A stretch of DNA of 64,000 nucleotides from Rhodospirillales bacterium URHD0017 (GCA_900110395.1 FODP01000009.1:186001-250000), one strand, 5' to 3'; counted from the stretch's first letter, positions 37,814 through 46,933 are shown. A program made the numbers and translations. The notes: generated by a model not told the origin, from the sequence alone.

Positions 37814-38386
37814 ATGGCCTCAAGCGCCATGGACGCCCGATCACCCCTATCGCTGCCGCGCACCGTCGCCCTCGTCGGCCTGATGGGTGCGGGCAAGAGC
37901 GCCATCGGCAAGCGGCTGGCGATGCGGCTCGGGCTGCCGTTCGTCGACGCTGACGACGAGATCGAGCGCGCCGCCGGCTGCTCGATCGCCGAGATCTTCG
38001 AGAAATACGGCGAGGCTGATTTCCGCGCCGGCGAGCGCCGCGTCATTTCGCGCCTGCTCGACGAGCCGCCGCACGTGCTGTCGACCGGTGGCGGCGCCTA
38101 TATCGACCCCGACACGCGCGCCCTGATGCGGGCCAGGGCGGTCACCGTGTGGCTGCGCGCCGAACTGGACGTCCTGTTCGACCGCGTGCGCAAGCGCGGC
38201 CACCGGCCCTTGCTGCGCAACGGCGATCCCAAGGAAGTTCTCGCACGGCTCATGTCACAGCGTTATCCGATCTACGCCGAGGCCGACGTCGTCGTCGATT
38301 CGACGGCACAGCCCGCCGACCGCACCACCGAGCAGGTGATCGAGGCGCTGCGCGACCATCTGCACACCGAGAAGACGCCGGCATGA
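37814..38386 (+). CDS. aroK: Shikimate kinase
   Basis: The roughly 190-aa kinase phosphorylates shikimate in aromatic amino acid synthesis. It has the Walker A loop LVGLMGAGKSAIGKRLA, the shikimate-binding DADDEIERAAGCSIAEIFEK, RAGERRVISRLL, and STGGGAYIDP, with the lid RKRGHRPLL. The start could be ATG 37814 or 37829. Its stop overlaps the aroB start (ATGA), the usual coupled aroKB arrangement. Confidence 0.95.
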   Translation: MASSAMDARSPLSLPRTVALVGLMGAGKSAIGKRLAMRLGLPFVDADDEIERAAGCSIAEIFEKYGEADFRAGERRVISRLLDEPPHVLSTGGGAYIDPDTRALMRARAVTVWLRAELDVLFDRVRKRGHRPLLRNGDPKEVLARLMSQRYPIYAEADVVVDSTAQPADRTTEQVIEALRDHLHTEKTPA

Positions 38387-39507
38387 GCACACGCACCATT
38401 CGCGTCGAGTTGGCGGGCCGCAGCTACGATATCGCGATCGGCCCCGGCCTGATCGACCAGGCCGGCGCGCTCAGCCGGCCCCTGCTGGCGGCGCCCAAGG
38501 TCACGATCGTGAGCGACGAGGCCGTGGCGCCGCTCTACGGCGCCCGGCTTGCGGCCTCGTTCGACAAGGCCGGCATCAAGGCGAGCGCGGTCACGGTGCC
38601 GGCGGGCGAGAGCAGCAAGGAGTTTTCAGCCTTCGGCAAGCTCATGAACGACCTGCTCGACCAGCGGCCCGATCGCAGGACCACGCTGGTGGCGCTGGGC
38701 GGCGGCGTGGTCGGCGATCTCACCGGCTTTGCCGCCTCGGTGCTGCTGCGCGGCGTCGACTTCATTCAGGTGCCAACCACTCTCCTGGCCCAGGTCGATT
38801 CCTCGGTCGGCGGCAAGACCGGCATCAACACGCGCCACGGCAAGAACCTGGTGGGCACCTTCTACCAGCCGCGCCTGGTGCTGGCCGACACGGACGTGCT
38901 CGACACCCTGCCGCGACGCGAGCTGCTGGCGGGCTATGCCGAGGTTGCGAAGTACGGCCTGATCGACGATCCGGCCTTCTTTGCCTGGTGCGAAACCAAT
39001 GGCGCCGCCGTGCTGTCTGGCGATGCGGCCAAGCGGACCTACGCCATCGAGCAGAGCTGCCTTGCCAAGGCGCGCATCGTGGCGGCCGACGAGCGCGAGA
39101 CCACCGACCTGCGCGCCCTGCTCAACCTCGGCCATACTTTCGGCCACGCCCTGGAGGCCGAGACCGGTTTCGGCAGCGACCTGCTGCACGGCGAGTCGGT
39201 CGGCACCGGCATGGCCATGGCCTTCGACCTGTCGGTGCGGCTCGGCCTCTGTCCCGCGGGCGATGCCGAGCGGGTCCGCCGCCATCTCGGCAGCGTCGGC
39301 CTGCCGATGCGGCTGCGCACCATCGGCGGCGACAACCGGCGCAACTGGGACGCTTCCCGACTGATCGATCACATGCGCGGCGACAAGAAGGCGGCCGACG
39401 GCAAGCTCACCTTCATCCTGGCGCGCGGCATCGGCAAGGCCTTCGTCAGCCGCGAGGTCGACGAGAAGGTCCTGCGCGGCCTGCTCGACGACGCCGTCGC
39501 CGCCTGA
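38383..39507 (+). CDS. aroB: 3-dehydroquinate synthase
   Basis: The 374-aa NAD- and metal-dependent enzyme converts DAHP to 3-dehydroquinate. Motifs are VALGGGVVGDLTGFAASVLL, QVPTTLLAQVDSSVGGKTGI, NLVGTFYQPRLVLAD, AEVAKYGLI, and the metal-binding His residues in LNLGHTFGHALEAETGF and LLHGESVGTGM. It is translationally coupled to aroK. Confidence 0.97.
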   Translation: MSTRTIRVELAGRSYDIAIGPGLIDQAGALSRPLLAAPKVTIVSDEAVAPLYGARLAASFDKAGIKASAVTVPAGESSKEFSAFGKLMNDLLDQRPDRRTTLVALGGGVVGDLTGFAASVLLRGVDFIQVPTTLLAQVDSSVGGKTGINTRHGKNLVGTFYQPRLVLADTDVLDTLPRRELLAGYAEVAKYGLIDDPAFFAWCETNGAAVLSGDAAKRTYAIEQSCLAKARIVAADERETTDLRALLNLGHTFGHALEAETGFGSDLLHGESVGTGMAMAFDLSVRLGLCPAGDAERVRRHLGSVGLPMRLRTIGGDNRRNWDASRLIDHMRGDKKAADGKLTFILARGIGKAFVSREVDEKVLRGLLDDAVAA

Positions 39508-39513
39508 GGCCGG

Positions 39514-40821
39514 ATGGAAACCGAGCTCCACCTCGACCTGCCGATCGCCGTCGCCGCACCCCTGGTCGTGCTCTGCCTGGCGCTCGGCGCCTACATGTCG
39601 GCGGCCGAGACGGCGATCACCGGCGCCTCGCGGCCGCGCATGCACCGGCTCGCCCAGCAGGGCAACAAGCGCGCCGCCCTGGTGAACGGGCTGCTCGACC
39701 GCAAGGACGAGGCGGTGAGCGCGGTGCTGCTGGGCAACAGCGTGGTCAACATCCTCTCGGCCTCGCTGACGACGGCGGTGCTGACCGCCCTGTTCGGCGC
39801 CGCCGGCATCGTCTACGCCACGGTCGCGGTGGGCGTGATGGTGGTGATCTTCGCCGAGGTCATGCCCAAGACCTGGGCGCTGCTGCGCGCCGACCGCGTG
39901 GCGCTGATACTGGCGCCGTCGATTGTCGTGACGCTCGCCATCCTGGGGCCGATGGCGCGCGGCGTCGCCTGGATCTCGCGGTTCTTCCTCAACCTGCTGG
40001 GCGTGCGCGTCGATCGCACGCCCGATGCCGAGGAGCATGCCGACGTCCTGCGCGGCGCCATCGACCTGCATGGCCACGGCCAGGAAGGCGAGACGGCGCC
40101 CGCCGAGAAGGCGATGCTGCAGTCGGTGCTCGACCTCGGCGACCGCACGGTGGGCGACGTGATGACCCATCGCGGCAGCGTCGTGGTGATCGATGCCGAC
40201 CAGGCGATGGATGCCATCGTCAGCCAGATGCTGGCGGCGCCCTACACGCGCATCCCGGTCTATCGCACCGAGGCCGACAACATCATCGGCGTCGTCCATG
40301 CCAAGGACCTGTTCCGCGCCGTCAAGGCAGCGGGCGGGCCCGAGACGGTCAGCATCGACGTGGTCATGACGCAGCCCTGGTTCATTCCCGAATCGACGAC
40401 GTGCTTCGACCAGTTGCAGGCCTTTCGCGCCCGCCACGAGCACTTCGCCATCGTCGTCGACGAGTACGGCGCGCTGGGCGGCATCGTCACGCTCGAGGAC
40501 ATCATCGAGGAGATCACCGGCGACATCGAGGACGAGCACGATGCCATCAAGCGCGGCGTGGTCCGGCGCGAGGACGGCAGCATGATCTGCCAGGGCGACG
40601 TGCCGATCCGCGACCTCAACCGCGAGTTCGCCTGGGGGCTGCCCGAGGACGTGGCCATCACCATCGCCGGCCTAGTGCTGCACGAGGCCCGGCGCATCCC
40701 CGAGGTCGGCCAGACCTATGCATTTTACGGATTCCGCTTCGAAATTCTGAAGCGCGAGGGCACCCGCATCGCCGAGTTGCGCATCGTGCCGCCCGTCGCC
40801 ATACAGGCCGCCAACGCCTGA
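39514..40821 (+). CDS. HlyC/CorC family transporter (CNNM + CBS pair + CorC_HlyC domain)
   Basis: The 435-aa protein has an N-terminal CNNM membrane domain (four hydrophobic segments, with SAAETAITGASRPRMHRLA), then a CBS pair (VGDVMTHRGSVVVIDAD, YTRIPVYRTEADNIIGVVHA, FAIVVDEYGALGGIVTLEDI), and a C-terminal CorC_HlyC domain (AFYGFRFEILKREGTRIAEL). Members take part in Mg/Co efflux or ion homeostasis. It starts 6 nt after aroB, an arrangement seen in other alphaproteobacteria. Confidence 0.9.
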   Translation: METELHLDLPIAVAAPLVVLCLALGAYMSAAETAITGASRPRMHRLAQQGNKRAALVNGLLDRKDEAVSAVLLGNSVVNILSASLTTAVLTALFGAAGIVYATVAVGVMVVIFAEVMPKTWALLRADRVALILAPSIVVTLAILGPMARGVAWISRFFLNLLGVRVDRTPDAEEHADVLRGAIDLHGHGQEGETAPAEKAMLQSVLDLGDRTVGDVMTHRGSVVVIDADQAMDAIVSQMLAAPYTRIPVYRTEADNIIGVVHAKDLFRAVKAAGGPETVSIDVVMTQPWFIPESTTCFDQLQAFRARHEHFAIVVDEYGALGGIVTLEDIIEEITGDIEDEHDAIKRGVVRREDGSMICQGDVPIRDLNREFAWGLPEDVAITIAGLVLHEARRIPEVGQTYAFYGFRFEILKREGTRIAELRIVPPVAIQAANA

Positions 40822-40843
40822 GGATCACAAGAGAGGACCTGCC

Positions 40844-41491
40844 ATGCCGCTTTCGCCGCCGGTCGGGCGACAGCACCTGCATACGCGTCGCGTCACCTGC
40901 CAAGGCTTTTTCCGCGAGGATGGGCTGTGGGACATCGAGGGCCACATCACCGACGAGAAGACCTACGAGCATTCCAGCGAATGGCGTGGGCAGCTGAAGC
41001 CGGGCGACTTCGTCCACGACATGTCGATCCGCCTGACGGTCGACCATCGCTTCACCATCGTCGATGTCGAGGCGGTGACCGACAAGTCGCCCTACCAGAT
41101 CTGCGGCAACGTCGCGCCCGACTTCAAGAAGCTGATCGGCCTGCGCATCGGCGCCGGCTTCCATCGCAAGGTTAAGGAGCGGCTGGGCGGTGTGCACGGC
41201 TGCACCCACATCGTCGAGCTGCTGGGCCCGGTGGCGACCACCGCATTCCAGACCGTGTCGTCGGGCAAGGCGCGCGAGCTCAACCTTGCGTATCGCAACA
41301 AGATCGGCAAACCGCCCAAGCCCGTCGATCCCGACGCGCCCAAGCAGAAGCCCTATGTCATCGACAACTGCTACGCCTGGTCCGCCGACGGCCCGGTCGT
41401 CAGGCGCTGGGCGCCGCACTTCTATACGGGACCCGACGCCGAAGCCGTACGCGCCGCCGCGGCCGGCAAAGACTTCGAGATGGACGGCTAG
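40844..41491 (+). CDS. DUF2889 family protein
   Basis: The 215-aa protein (HTRRVTCQGFFREDGLWDIE, GHITDEKTYEH, RLTVDHRFTIVDVEAVTD, VHGCTHIVELLGPVATTAFQ) matches DUF2889, a family of unknown function found in proteobacteria. GAGAGGA precedes the ATG. It follows the CorC-like gene by 22 nt and ends before a strong bidirectional terminator hairpin. Confidence 0.85.
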   Translation: MPLSPPVGRQHLHTRRVTCQGFFREDGLWDIEGHITDEKTYEHSSEWRGQLKPGDFVHDMSIRLTVDHRFTIVDVEAVTDKSPYQICGNVAPDFKKLIGLRIGAGFHRKVKERLGGVHGCTHIVELLGPVATTAFQTVSSGKARELNLAYRNKIGKPPKPVDPDAPKQKPYVIDNCYAWSADGPVVRRWAPHFYTGPDAEAVRAAAAGKDFEMDG

Positions 41492-41494
41492 CTT

Positions 41495-41543
41495 CTTCCG
41501 GACCGCGCGCGTCCCGCGCGCTCATGAGCGCGCGGTCCGGAAG
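41495..41543. terminator. Large bidirectional hairpin between convergent genes
   Basis: Perfect 16-bp arms CTTCCGGACCGCGCGC (41495-41510) and GCGCGCGGTCCGGAAG (41528-41543) enclose a 17-nt loop. The loop side also contributes to a 20-bp perfect palindrome at 41515-41534, so two alternative folds compete. It starts 3 nt after the DUF2889 stop and ends next to the bolA stop. There is no U-tract. The modular look suggests a dispersed element used as a terminator. Confidence 0.6.
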
Positions 41544-41544
41544 A

Positions 41545-41826
41545 CTAAGACTTCTTGTCTTCCTCAGGCGTCAATGTCGTCAGCGCCAGCGCATGTAGCC
41601 CGGCATCGAGCTCGGCCTTCAGCGCGGCATAGACCAGGCGCTGACGCGCGACGCGGCTCTTGCCTTCGAAGGCGGCCGACACGATCTCGACACGAAAATG
41701 GCTCTCGCCGCCCTCGCGGTAGCCTGAGTGGCCGTGATGGCGCGACGACTCATCCTCGATGGCGAGGCGCACCGGGGCGAACTCCGTTCGCAGCTTGTTG
41801 TCAATCGCGTTAGCGACCTTGCCCAT
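41545..41826 (-). CDS. bolA: BolA family protein
   Basis: The 93-aa protein (MGKVANAIDNKLRTEFAPVR, RHHGHSGYREGGESHFRVEI, SRVARQRLVYAALKAELDAG, LHALALTTLTPEE) has the BolA fold and the conserved C-terminal HAL motif. BolA proteins bind monothiol glutaredoxins and act in iron-sulfur/iron regulation or morphology. The start at ATG 41826 matches family N-termini. It is divergent from the J-domain gene. Confidence 0.92.
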   Translation of the reverse strand: MGKVANAIDNKLRTEFAPVRLAIEDESSRHHGHSGYREGGESHFRVEIVSAAFEGKSRVARQRLVYAALKAELDAGLHALALTTLTPEEDKKS

Positions 41827-41873
41827 CACTCGCCTCTCTTGCCGCGCCAAACAGTTGAACACATATTAGCCGA

Positions 41874-42455
41874 ATGCCTCGACGGCGAGCGAAACCCTTG
41901 ACGGCCACCGACGGCGCAGCGACGCACCAGCGGGTCTGCGAGGCGCCGGGCTGTCGTCTGCACGGCGAGTTCCGTGCCCCCCGCGCGCGCGATCGCCTCA
42001 ACGAGTATCGCTGGTTCTGTCTCGAGCACGTCCGCGAATACAACAAGAAGTGGGATTACTTCAAAGGCCTCGGCGCCGAACAGATCGAGGCGCATATCCG
42101 CGCCGACACGACCTGGCGCCGCCCCGTCTGGCCGCTCGGCGCCCGCCGCAGCAACGGCCCCTACGTCCATATTCATGACCCGTTCGACCTTGCTGACGAT
42201 GCGGGGCTGGGCGAGCGGCCCCCGCCCAAGTTCGATGGCAGCGAGCAACTGACCCCGGCCGAGCGTACGGCCCTTGATGTGCTTGAACTTTCCTGGCCCT
42301 CGACCCGGGCAGACGTGAAATCTCGTTACAAGGAACTGGTCAAACTGCACCATCCCGATGCCAATGGCGGGGCGCGGGATGCCGAAGAAAAACTGAAGGA
42401 AATCAACGCGGCCTATTCCACTCTGCGGGCATCGGAGCACCTGCCGGCCGAGTGA
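41874..42455 (+). CDS. J-domain protein with C-terminal DnaJ domain
   Basis: The 193-aa protein has an N-terminal conserved region with CEAPGCRLHGEFRAPRARD, WFCLEHVREYNKKWDYFKG and IEAHIRADTTWRRPVWP. A C-terminal J domain follows (ALDVLELSWPSTRADVKSRY, KLHHPDANGG with the HPD motif). Such proteins stimulate Hsp70 ATPase. The two N-terminal Cys pairs suggest zinc binding. This architecture, divergent from bolA and upstream of cobS, is frequent in alphaproteobacteria. Confidence 0.88.
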   Translation: MPRRRAKPLTATDGAATHQRVCEAPGCRLHGEFRAPRARDRLNEYRWFCLEHVREYNKKWDYFKGLGAEQIEAHIRADTTWRRPVWPLGARRSNGPYVHIHDPFDLADDAGLGERPPPKFDGSEQLTPAERTALDVLELSWPSTRADVKSRYKELVKLHHPDANGGARDAEEKLKEINAAYSTLRASEHLPAE

Positions 42456-42529
42456 TTAGCCCTATTCAAGGCAGGCACGCCAATTGGTCGCTTGCGGTGC
42501 ACAAAATGGCCTGCGATCATTGATTTCAA

Positions 42530-42555
42530 CCCGCAATTTGGCGGGCTTTGTTTTG
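42530..42555 (+). terminator. Rho-independent-type terminator upstream of cobS
   Basis: The stem cccgc (42530-42534) / gcggg (42541-42545) with loop aatttg is followed by ctttgtttt. It should end the J-domain gene transcript or a short untranslated RNA in the 109-nt gap. cobS starts 13 nt downstream, so it could instead act as an attenuator. Confidence 0.6.
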
Positions 42556-42567
42556 TAGGACTTTGTG

Positions 42568-43572
42568 ATGGCCTCCACGACGACCGCGGCCCGGCAGAAC
42601 GTCTCGGGCATGCCGGATATCAAGGTTTCTGCCCGCCAGCTCTTCGGCATCGACACGGACATGGAAGTCCCGGCCTTCAGCCAGGCGTCCGAGCACGTGC
42701 CGGAGGTCGACGACGCCTACCTGTTCGACTCCGACACGACGATGGCGATCCTTGCGGGCTTCGCGCACAACCGACGAGTCATGGTCCAGGGCTACCACGG
42801 CACCGGCAAGTCGACCCACATCGAGCAGGTCGCGGCCCGGCTGAACTGGCCCTGCCTGCGCGTCAACCTCGACAGCCACATCAGCCGTATCGACCTGATC
42901 GGCAAGGATGCGATCGTGCTGCGCGACGGCAAGCAAGTCACCGAGTTCCGCGAGGGCATCCTGCCGTGGGCGCTGCAAAACCCGACGGCCCTGGTGTTCG
43001 ACGAATATGACGCCGGCCGCGCCGACGTCATGTTCGTGATCCAGCGCGTGCTCGAGGTCGACGGCAAGCTCACCCTGCTCGACCAGAACAAGGTGATCCG
43101 CCCTCACCCGGCCTTCCGCCTGTTCTCGACCGCCAACACGGTCGGCCTCGGCGACACGACCGGCCTCTATCACGGCACGCAGCAGATCAACCAGGGTCAG
43201 ATGGACCGCTGGTCAATCGTGACGACGCTGAACTACCTGCCGCACGACCAGGAAGTGAACATCGTCGCTGCCAAGACGCCGATGTACGACACCGAGGACG
43301 GCCGCAAGATCCTGTCCGCCATGGTGGCACTGGCCGATCTCACGCGCGCGGGCTTCATCGCCGGCGACATCTCGACCGTGATGTCGCCGCGTACGGTGAT
43401 GACCTGGGCCGAGAACGCCCGCATCTTCAACGGCGACATCGGCTTTGCCTTCCGTCTCACCTTCCTCAACAAGTGCGACGAGGTCGAGCGCTCAACGCTC
43501 GCCGAGTACTACCAGCGCTGCTTCGGCAAGGAATTGCCGGCTTCGAGCGGCAAGGGCGGCAAGCTGCACTGA
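42568..43572 (+). CDS. cobS: Cobaltochelatase subunit CobS
   Basis: The 334-aa AAA+ ATPase has Walker A VQGYHGTGKSTHIEQVAARL and Walker B in ALVFDEYDAGRADVMFV, with FRLFSTANTVGLGD as sensor region. With CobT and CobN it inserts cobalt into hydrogenobyrinate diamide in the aerobic cobalamin pathway. AGGAC precedes the ATG at 42568; GTG 42565 is an alternative. cobT follows 13 nt downstream; cobN is not in the window. Confidence 0.95.
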   Translation: MASTTTAARQNVSGMPDIKVSARQLFGIDTDMEVPAFSQASEHVPEVDDAYLFDSDTTMAILAGFAHNRRVMVQGYHGTGKSTHIEQVAARLNWPCLRVNLDSHISRIDLIGKDAIVLRDGKQVTEFREGILPWALQNPTALVFDEYDAGRADVMFVIQRVLEVDGKLTLLDQNKVIRPHPAFRLFSTANTVGLGDTTGLYHGTQQINQGQMDRWSIVTTLNYLPHDQEVNIVAAKTPMYDTEDGRKILSAMVALADLTRAGFIAGDISTVMSPRTVMTWAENARIFNGDIGFAFRLTFLNKCDEVERSTLAEYYQRCFGKELPASSGKGGKLH

Positions 43573-43585
43573 CGAGGTGGCCTAA

Positions 43586-45511
43586 ATGGCCAAGGACACT
43601 ACCCCGATCGAGGAATTCCGGCGCGTCACCGCCACCACCATGCGGGCGGTGTCGCGCAAGGAAGTGAACGTCTCCTTCGTGCCCGACGGCGGCTCGCTGC
43701 TGGGCAGCGAGGCGCGAATCACCGTGCCGGCCCGCGACCTGCCGGTCGAGGATGTCAGCCGCGTGCGCGGCGAGGCCGATTCAATGGCGCTGAAGATGCG
43801 CCACCACGACCGCAAGACCCATCTGCGCCGCGTGCCGCGCGGCGAGACCGCGCGCGCGATCTTCGAGGCGGTCGAGCAGGTCCGCGTCGAGGCATTGGGA
43901 GCCCGCCGCATGGCCGGCGTCGCCGATAATCTCTCCGCCCTGTGGCGCCAGCGCTCCGACCAGCGCGGCCATGCCCGCATCAAGTCCAAGGACGACGCAC
44001 CGATCGCCGACGTGATCGGCCTGATCGCCCGCGAGCAGCTTTTAGGCGCCGCTCCGCCGGAAGCGGCCAAGGCGATGGTCGACATGTGGCGCGCCGACGT
44101 CGAGTCCGCCGCCGGCCGCGACTTCCAGAAGCTTCGTGAGTCGCTGACCAACCAGGAATCGTTCGCCCGCGCCGCGCGCCAGCTGATCCGCGACCTCAAG
44201 CTCGGTGATGAGTCGGCCGACCTGCAGGACGAGGACGACCAGGAATCGCAGGACCAGGAGAACGCCGACGGCCAGTCCAACGAGACCGGCGACGATCAGA
44301 GCGATTCGAGCGAGACCCACGGCTACGGCGCCCAGGGCGAGGAGACCGAGGACGCCTCCGACCAGGAGGACGCCTCCGAGACCGTCGCCGACCAGGCCCA
44401 GACCGAGATGCAGATGGGCTCGGGCGATGAGGAGGAGCCGGGCCGCGCCGAGCGTCCATGGCTGCCGCCGGGGGCCCTCTCCAACGAGCCGCTGGGCCAG
44501 CAGTATCACGCCTATACGGTGAAATTCGACGAGATCGTCGATGCCGACCAGCTGTGCGACGCCGAAGAACTGGGTCGCTTGCGCAATCACCTCGACCAGC
44601 AGCTCTCGCACCTGCAGGGCGTGATCGGCAAGCTCGCCAACCGCCTGCAGCGTCGCCTGATGGCGCAGCAGAACCGCTCGTGGGACTTCGACCTCGACGA
44701 GGGCACGCTCGATGCCGCGCGGCTGGCCCGCATCGTCGCCAATCCCATGCACGCCCTCTCCTTCAAGAAGGAGAAGGAGACCAACTTCCGCGACACCGTG
44801 GTGTCGCTGCTGATCGACAATTCGGGCTCGATGCGCGGCCGGCCGATCACAGTGGCGGCGATGAGCGCCGACATCCTCGCCCGCACGCTCGAGCGCTGCG
44901 GCGTCAAGGTCGAGATCCTGGGCTTCACGACGCGCGCCTGGAAGGGCGGCCAGAGCCGCGAGCAGTGGCTCGCCGCCGGCAAGCCCGCCAATCCGGGCCG
45001 CCTCAACGATCTGCGGCACATCATCTACAAGCCGGCCGATGCGCCGTGGCGCCGGGCGAGGAAGAACCTCGGCCTGATGCTGCGCGAAGGCATCCTCAAG
45101 GAGAACATCGACGGCGAGGCGCTCTTGTGGGCGCACAACCGCCTGCTGCCGCGCACCGAAGAGCGCAAGATCATGATGGTGATCTCCGACGGTGCGCCGG
45201 TCGACGATTCCACCTTGTCGGTAAATCCCGGCAACTACCTGGAGCGCCACCTGCGCGACGTCATCGACTGGATCGAGACGCGCTCGCCCGTCGAGCTGAT
45301 CGCCATTGGCATCGGCCATGACGTCACGCGCTACTACCGCCGCGCCGTCACCATCGTCGACGCCGACCAGCTCGGCGGCACCATGATGGAACAGCTCGCC
45401 TCGCTGTTCGACGAGGAAGAACTCAAGGACATCCGTGCGGCACGCGCGCCGCGCGGCGGCAAAGGTGGCAAGGCACCCGCCGGCAAGACGGGCGGCCGTC
45501 GCGCCGCCTGA
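43586..45511 (+). CDS. cobT: Cobaltochelatase subunit CobT
   Basis: The 641-aa partner of CobS has a helical N-terminal part, a long acidic central stretch (residues about 210-290, rich in Glu, Asp, Gln and Ser), and a C-terminal von Willebrand A domain with the MIDAS motif LLIDNSGSMRGRPITVAAMS. Family members match in length and order. It forms an operon with cobS. Confidence 0.95.
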   Translation: MAKDTTPIEEFRRVTATTMRAVSRKEVNVSFVPDGGSLLGSEARITVPARDLPVEDVSRVRGEADSMALKMRHHDRKTHLRRVPRGETARAIFEAVEQVRVEALGARRMAGVADNLSALWRQRSDQRGHARIKSKDDAPIADVIGLIAREQLLGAAPPEAAKAMVDMWRADVESAAGRDFQKLRESLTNQESFARAARQLIRDLKLGDESADLQDEDDQESQDQENADGQSNETGDDQSDSSETHGYGAQGEETEDASDQEDASETVADQAQTEMQMGSGDEEEPGRAERPWLPPGALSNEPLGQQYHAYTVKFDEIVDADQLCDAEELGRLRNHLDQQLSHLQGVIGKLANRLQRRLMAQQNRSWDFDLDEGTLDAARLARIVANPMHALSFKKEKETNFRDTVVSLLIDNSGSMRGRPITVAAMSADILARTLERCGVKVEILGFTTRAWKGGQSREQWLAAGKPANPGRLNDLRHIIYKPADAPWRRARKNLGLMLREGILKENIDGEALLWAHNRLLPRTEERKIMMVISDGAPVDDSTLSVNPGNYLERHLRDVIDWIETRSPVELIAIGIGHDVTRYYRRAVTIVDADQLGGTMMEQLASLFDEEELKDIRAARAPRGGKGGKAPAGKTGGRRAA

Positions 45512-45513
45512 CC

Positions 45514-46515
45514 TTGCGCTCGATCTTTCGCTCGCTGTTCGTCGTCTGCCTGCTTGCGACTGCCTGCGCCGGCGCTTCGCCGCCGCCGGCAGTGGCGCAG
45601 GAGCAGCCGCTCGAGATCAGGAGCGCCTCGCAGCCCTTCAAGATCGACGACCCGTCGGCCAAGACCATCGGCCGCCTGGTCTGGCGCGGCGGCATCATGA
45701 TGACCGCCAACTCGCGCCATTTCGGCGGCTGGTCGGATCTGCATGTCTCGCCCGACGGCAAGACCCTGACCTCGATCTCCGACGAGGGCGCCTGGCTCAC
45801 CGCTACCATCGAGTATGACGGCGAGGCCAATCTCGCCGGGCTGAGCAACGCGCGCATCGGCCAGCTCCACGGCCTCGACGGCCGGCTGATCTCGAGCAAG
45901 GCCGAGGCCGACGCCGAGGCGATGGCGCGCCTGCCCGACGGCTCGTGGCTGGTCGCCTTCGAGCGCAATCATCGGATCTGGCGCTACCGGACGCTGACCG
46001 CGACGCCGACGCCATTCGAGGGGCCGGCCGACCTGGTGCGACAGCCCACCAACGGCGGCATCGAGGGGATGCTGGCGCTCGGCGACGGCCGCGTCATAGC
46101 GATCAGCGAGGAATACAGCCTGCAGCCTGACACCGTCGTGGGCTGGATCGGCACGCCGACGGCGGGCGGGCGCTACCAGTGGCGGTCGTTCAACTACGCC
46201 ACCATTCCCGATTTCCGGCCGACGGCAATCGCGCAGCTGCCCGATGGTTCATTCGGGATGATCGAGCGCGCCTTCGACATGGTGCGCGGCGTGCGCTGCC
46301 GCGTCATGCGCTTCGACGCCGCGCAGCTGGTGGCGGGCGGCACGGTGAAGGCCGAGGAGCTGGCGCGACTCGCCTCGCCCTATGCGGTCGACAATCTGGA
46401 AGGCCTTGCCGCGACCAAGGGCGCGCGCGGCGAGACGCTGTTGTGGCTGATCTCGGACGACAACTTCAATCCGCTTCAGCGCAACATCCTGCTGCTGTTC
46501 GAGCTGGCAAAGTAA
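45514..46515 (+). CDS. Exported esterase-like phytase-family protein
   Basis: The 333-aa protein starts at TTG 2 nt after the cobT stop. It has a signal peptide (SIFRSLFVVCLLATACAG), possibly a lipoprotein signal with Cys near 19, then an esterase-like beta-propeller (GGWSDLHVSPDGKTLTSISD, EAMARLPDGSWLVAFERNHR, NLEGLAATKGARGETLLWLI). This corresponds to the esterase-like activity of phytase family. The substrate is unknown. It ends in a terminator that overlaps the 3' end of rpmB. Confidence 0.82.
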   Translation: MRSIFRSLFVVCLLATACAGASPPPAVAQEQPLEIRSASQPFKIDDPSAKTIGRLVWRGGIMMTANSRHFGGWSDLHVSPDGKTLTSISDEGAWLTATIEYDGEANLAGLSNARIGQLHGLDGRLISSKAEADAEAMARLPDGSWLVAFERNHRIWRYRTLTATPTPFEGPADLVRQPTNGGIEGMLALGDGRVIAISEEYSLQPDTVVGWIGTPTAGGRYQWRSFNYATIPDFRPTAIAQLPDGSFGMIERAFDMVRGVRCRVMRFDAAQLVAGGTVKAEELARLASPYAVDNLEGLAATKGARGETLLWLISDDNFNPLQRNILLLFELAK

Positions 46516-46536
46516 AGGCCGCTTACGCGGCCTTTT
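46514..46536. terminator. Terminator overlapping the 3' end of rpmB
   Basis: The stem aaggccgc / gcggcctt with loop ttac is followed by TTTTTT on the plus strand. It ends the phytase-like transcript. The last codons and stop of the convergent rpmB gene lie inside the hairpin, so the two genes share it. Confidence 0.8.
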
Positions 46537-46828
46537 TTGCATCCTTCTTGGCCTTGGCCGAGACGACCCGGCGCTTCAGCACCTTCATCTCGGGGCTGAG
46601 CTTGCTGTCGTTGGTGCCCAGCAGGTAGGCGTCGATGCCGCCATTGTGCTCGATGGTCTTCATGCCGCGCGGGGTCAGCCGCAGGCGCACGGTGTGGCCA
46701 AGCGCGTCCGACAGGACCGACCCGACCTGCAGGTTGGACATGAACCGGCGCCGGGTCTTGTTGTTGGCGTGGCTCACATTGTTGCCGTATTGCACGGACT
46801 TGCCCGACAGGGCGCAACGACGAGGCAT
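46523..46828 (-). CDS. rpmB: 50S ribosomal protein L28
   Basis: The 101-aa ribosomal protein starts MPRRCALSGKSVQYGNNVSH with RRRFMSNLQVGSVLSDALG, LRLTPRGMKTIEHNGGIDAY and a lysine-rich tail (SAKAKKDAKKAA). Single-copy core gene of normal length. Its coding end is embedded in the terminator of the convergent gene. Confidence 0.97.
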   Translation of the reverse strand: MPRRCALSGKSVQYGNNVSHANNKTRRRFMSNLQVGSVLSDALGHTVRLRLTPRGMKTIEHNGGIDAYLLGTNDSKLSPEMKVLKRRVVSAKAKKDAKKAA

Positions 46829-46842
46829 GGCGGCTTCCGCTT

Positions 46843-46868
46843 AAAAAACGATCCCGCCGGAAGGCGGG
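46843..46868 (-). terminator. Rho-independent terminator downstream of ycgN (minus strand)
   Basis: Read on the minus strand, the stem cccgcc / ggcggg with a 4-nt loop is followed by atcg and TTTTTT. It lies after the ycgN-like gene and before rpmB, so it separates the two minus-strand transcripts. Confidence 0.7.
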
Positions 46869-46933
46869 AAGGCCGGCTTTTTAAGGGCCTGGGGGCCCCC
46901 CGTCAACCGGCCTGTCAGGCGAACCGTTGGCGG

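Noticed and set aside
42456..42567. Adenosylcobalamin riboswitch upstream of cobS
   Set aside because: The gap is only about 110 nt and shows a simple terminator stem, without the conserved B12-box-type sequence.
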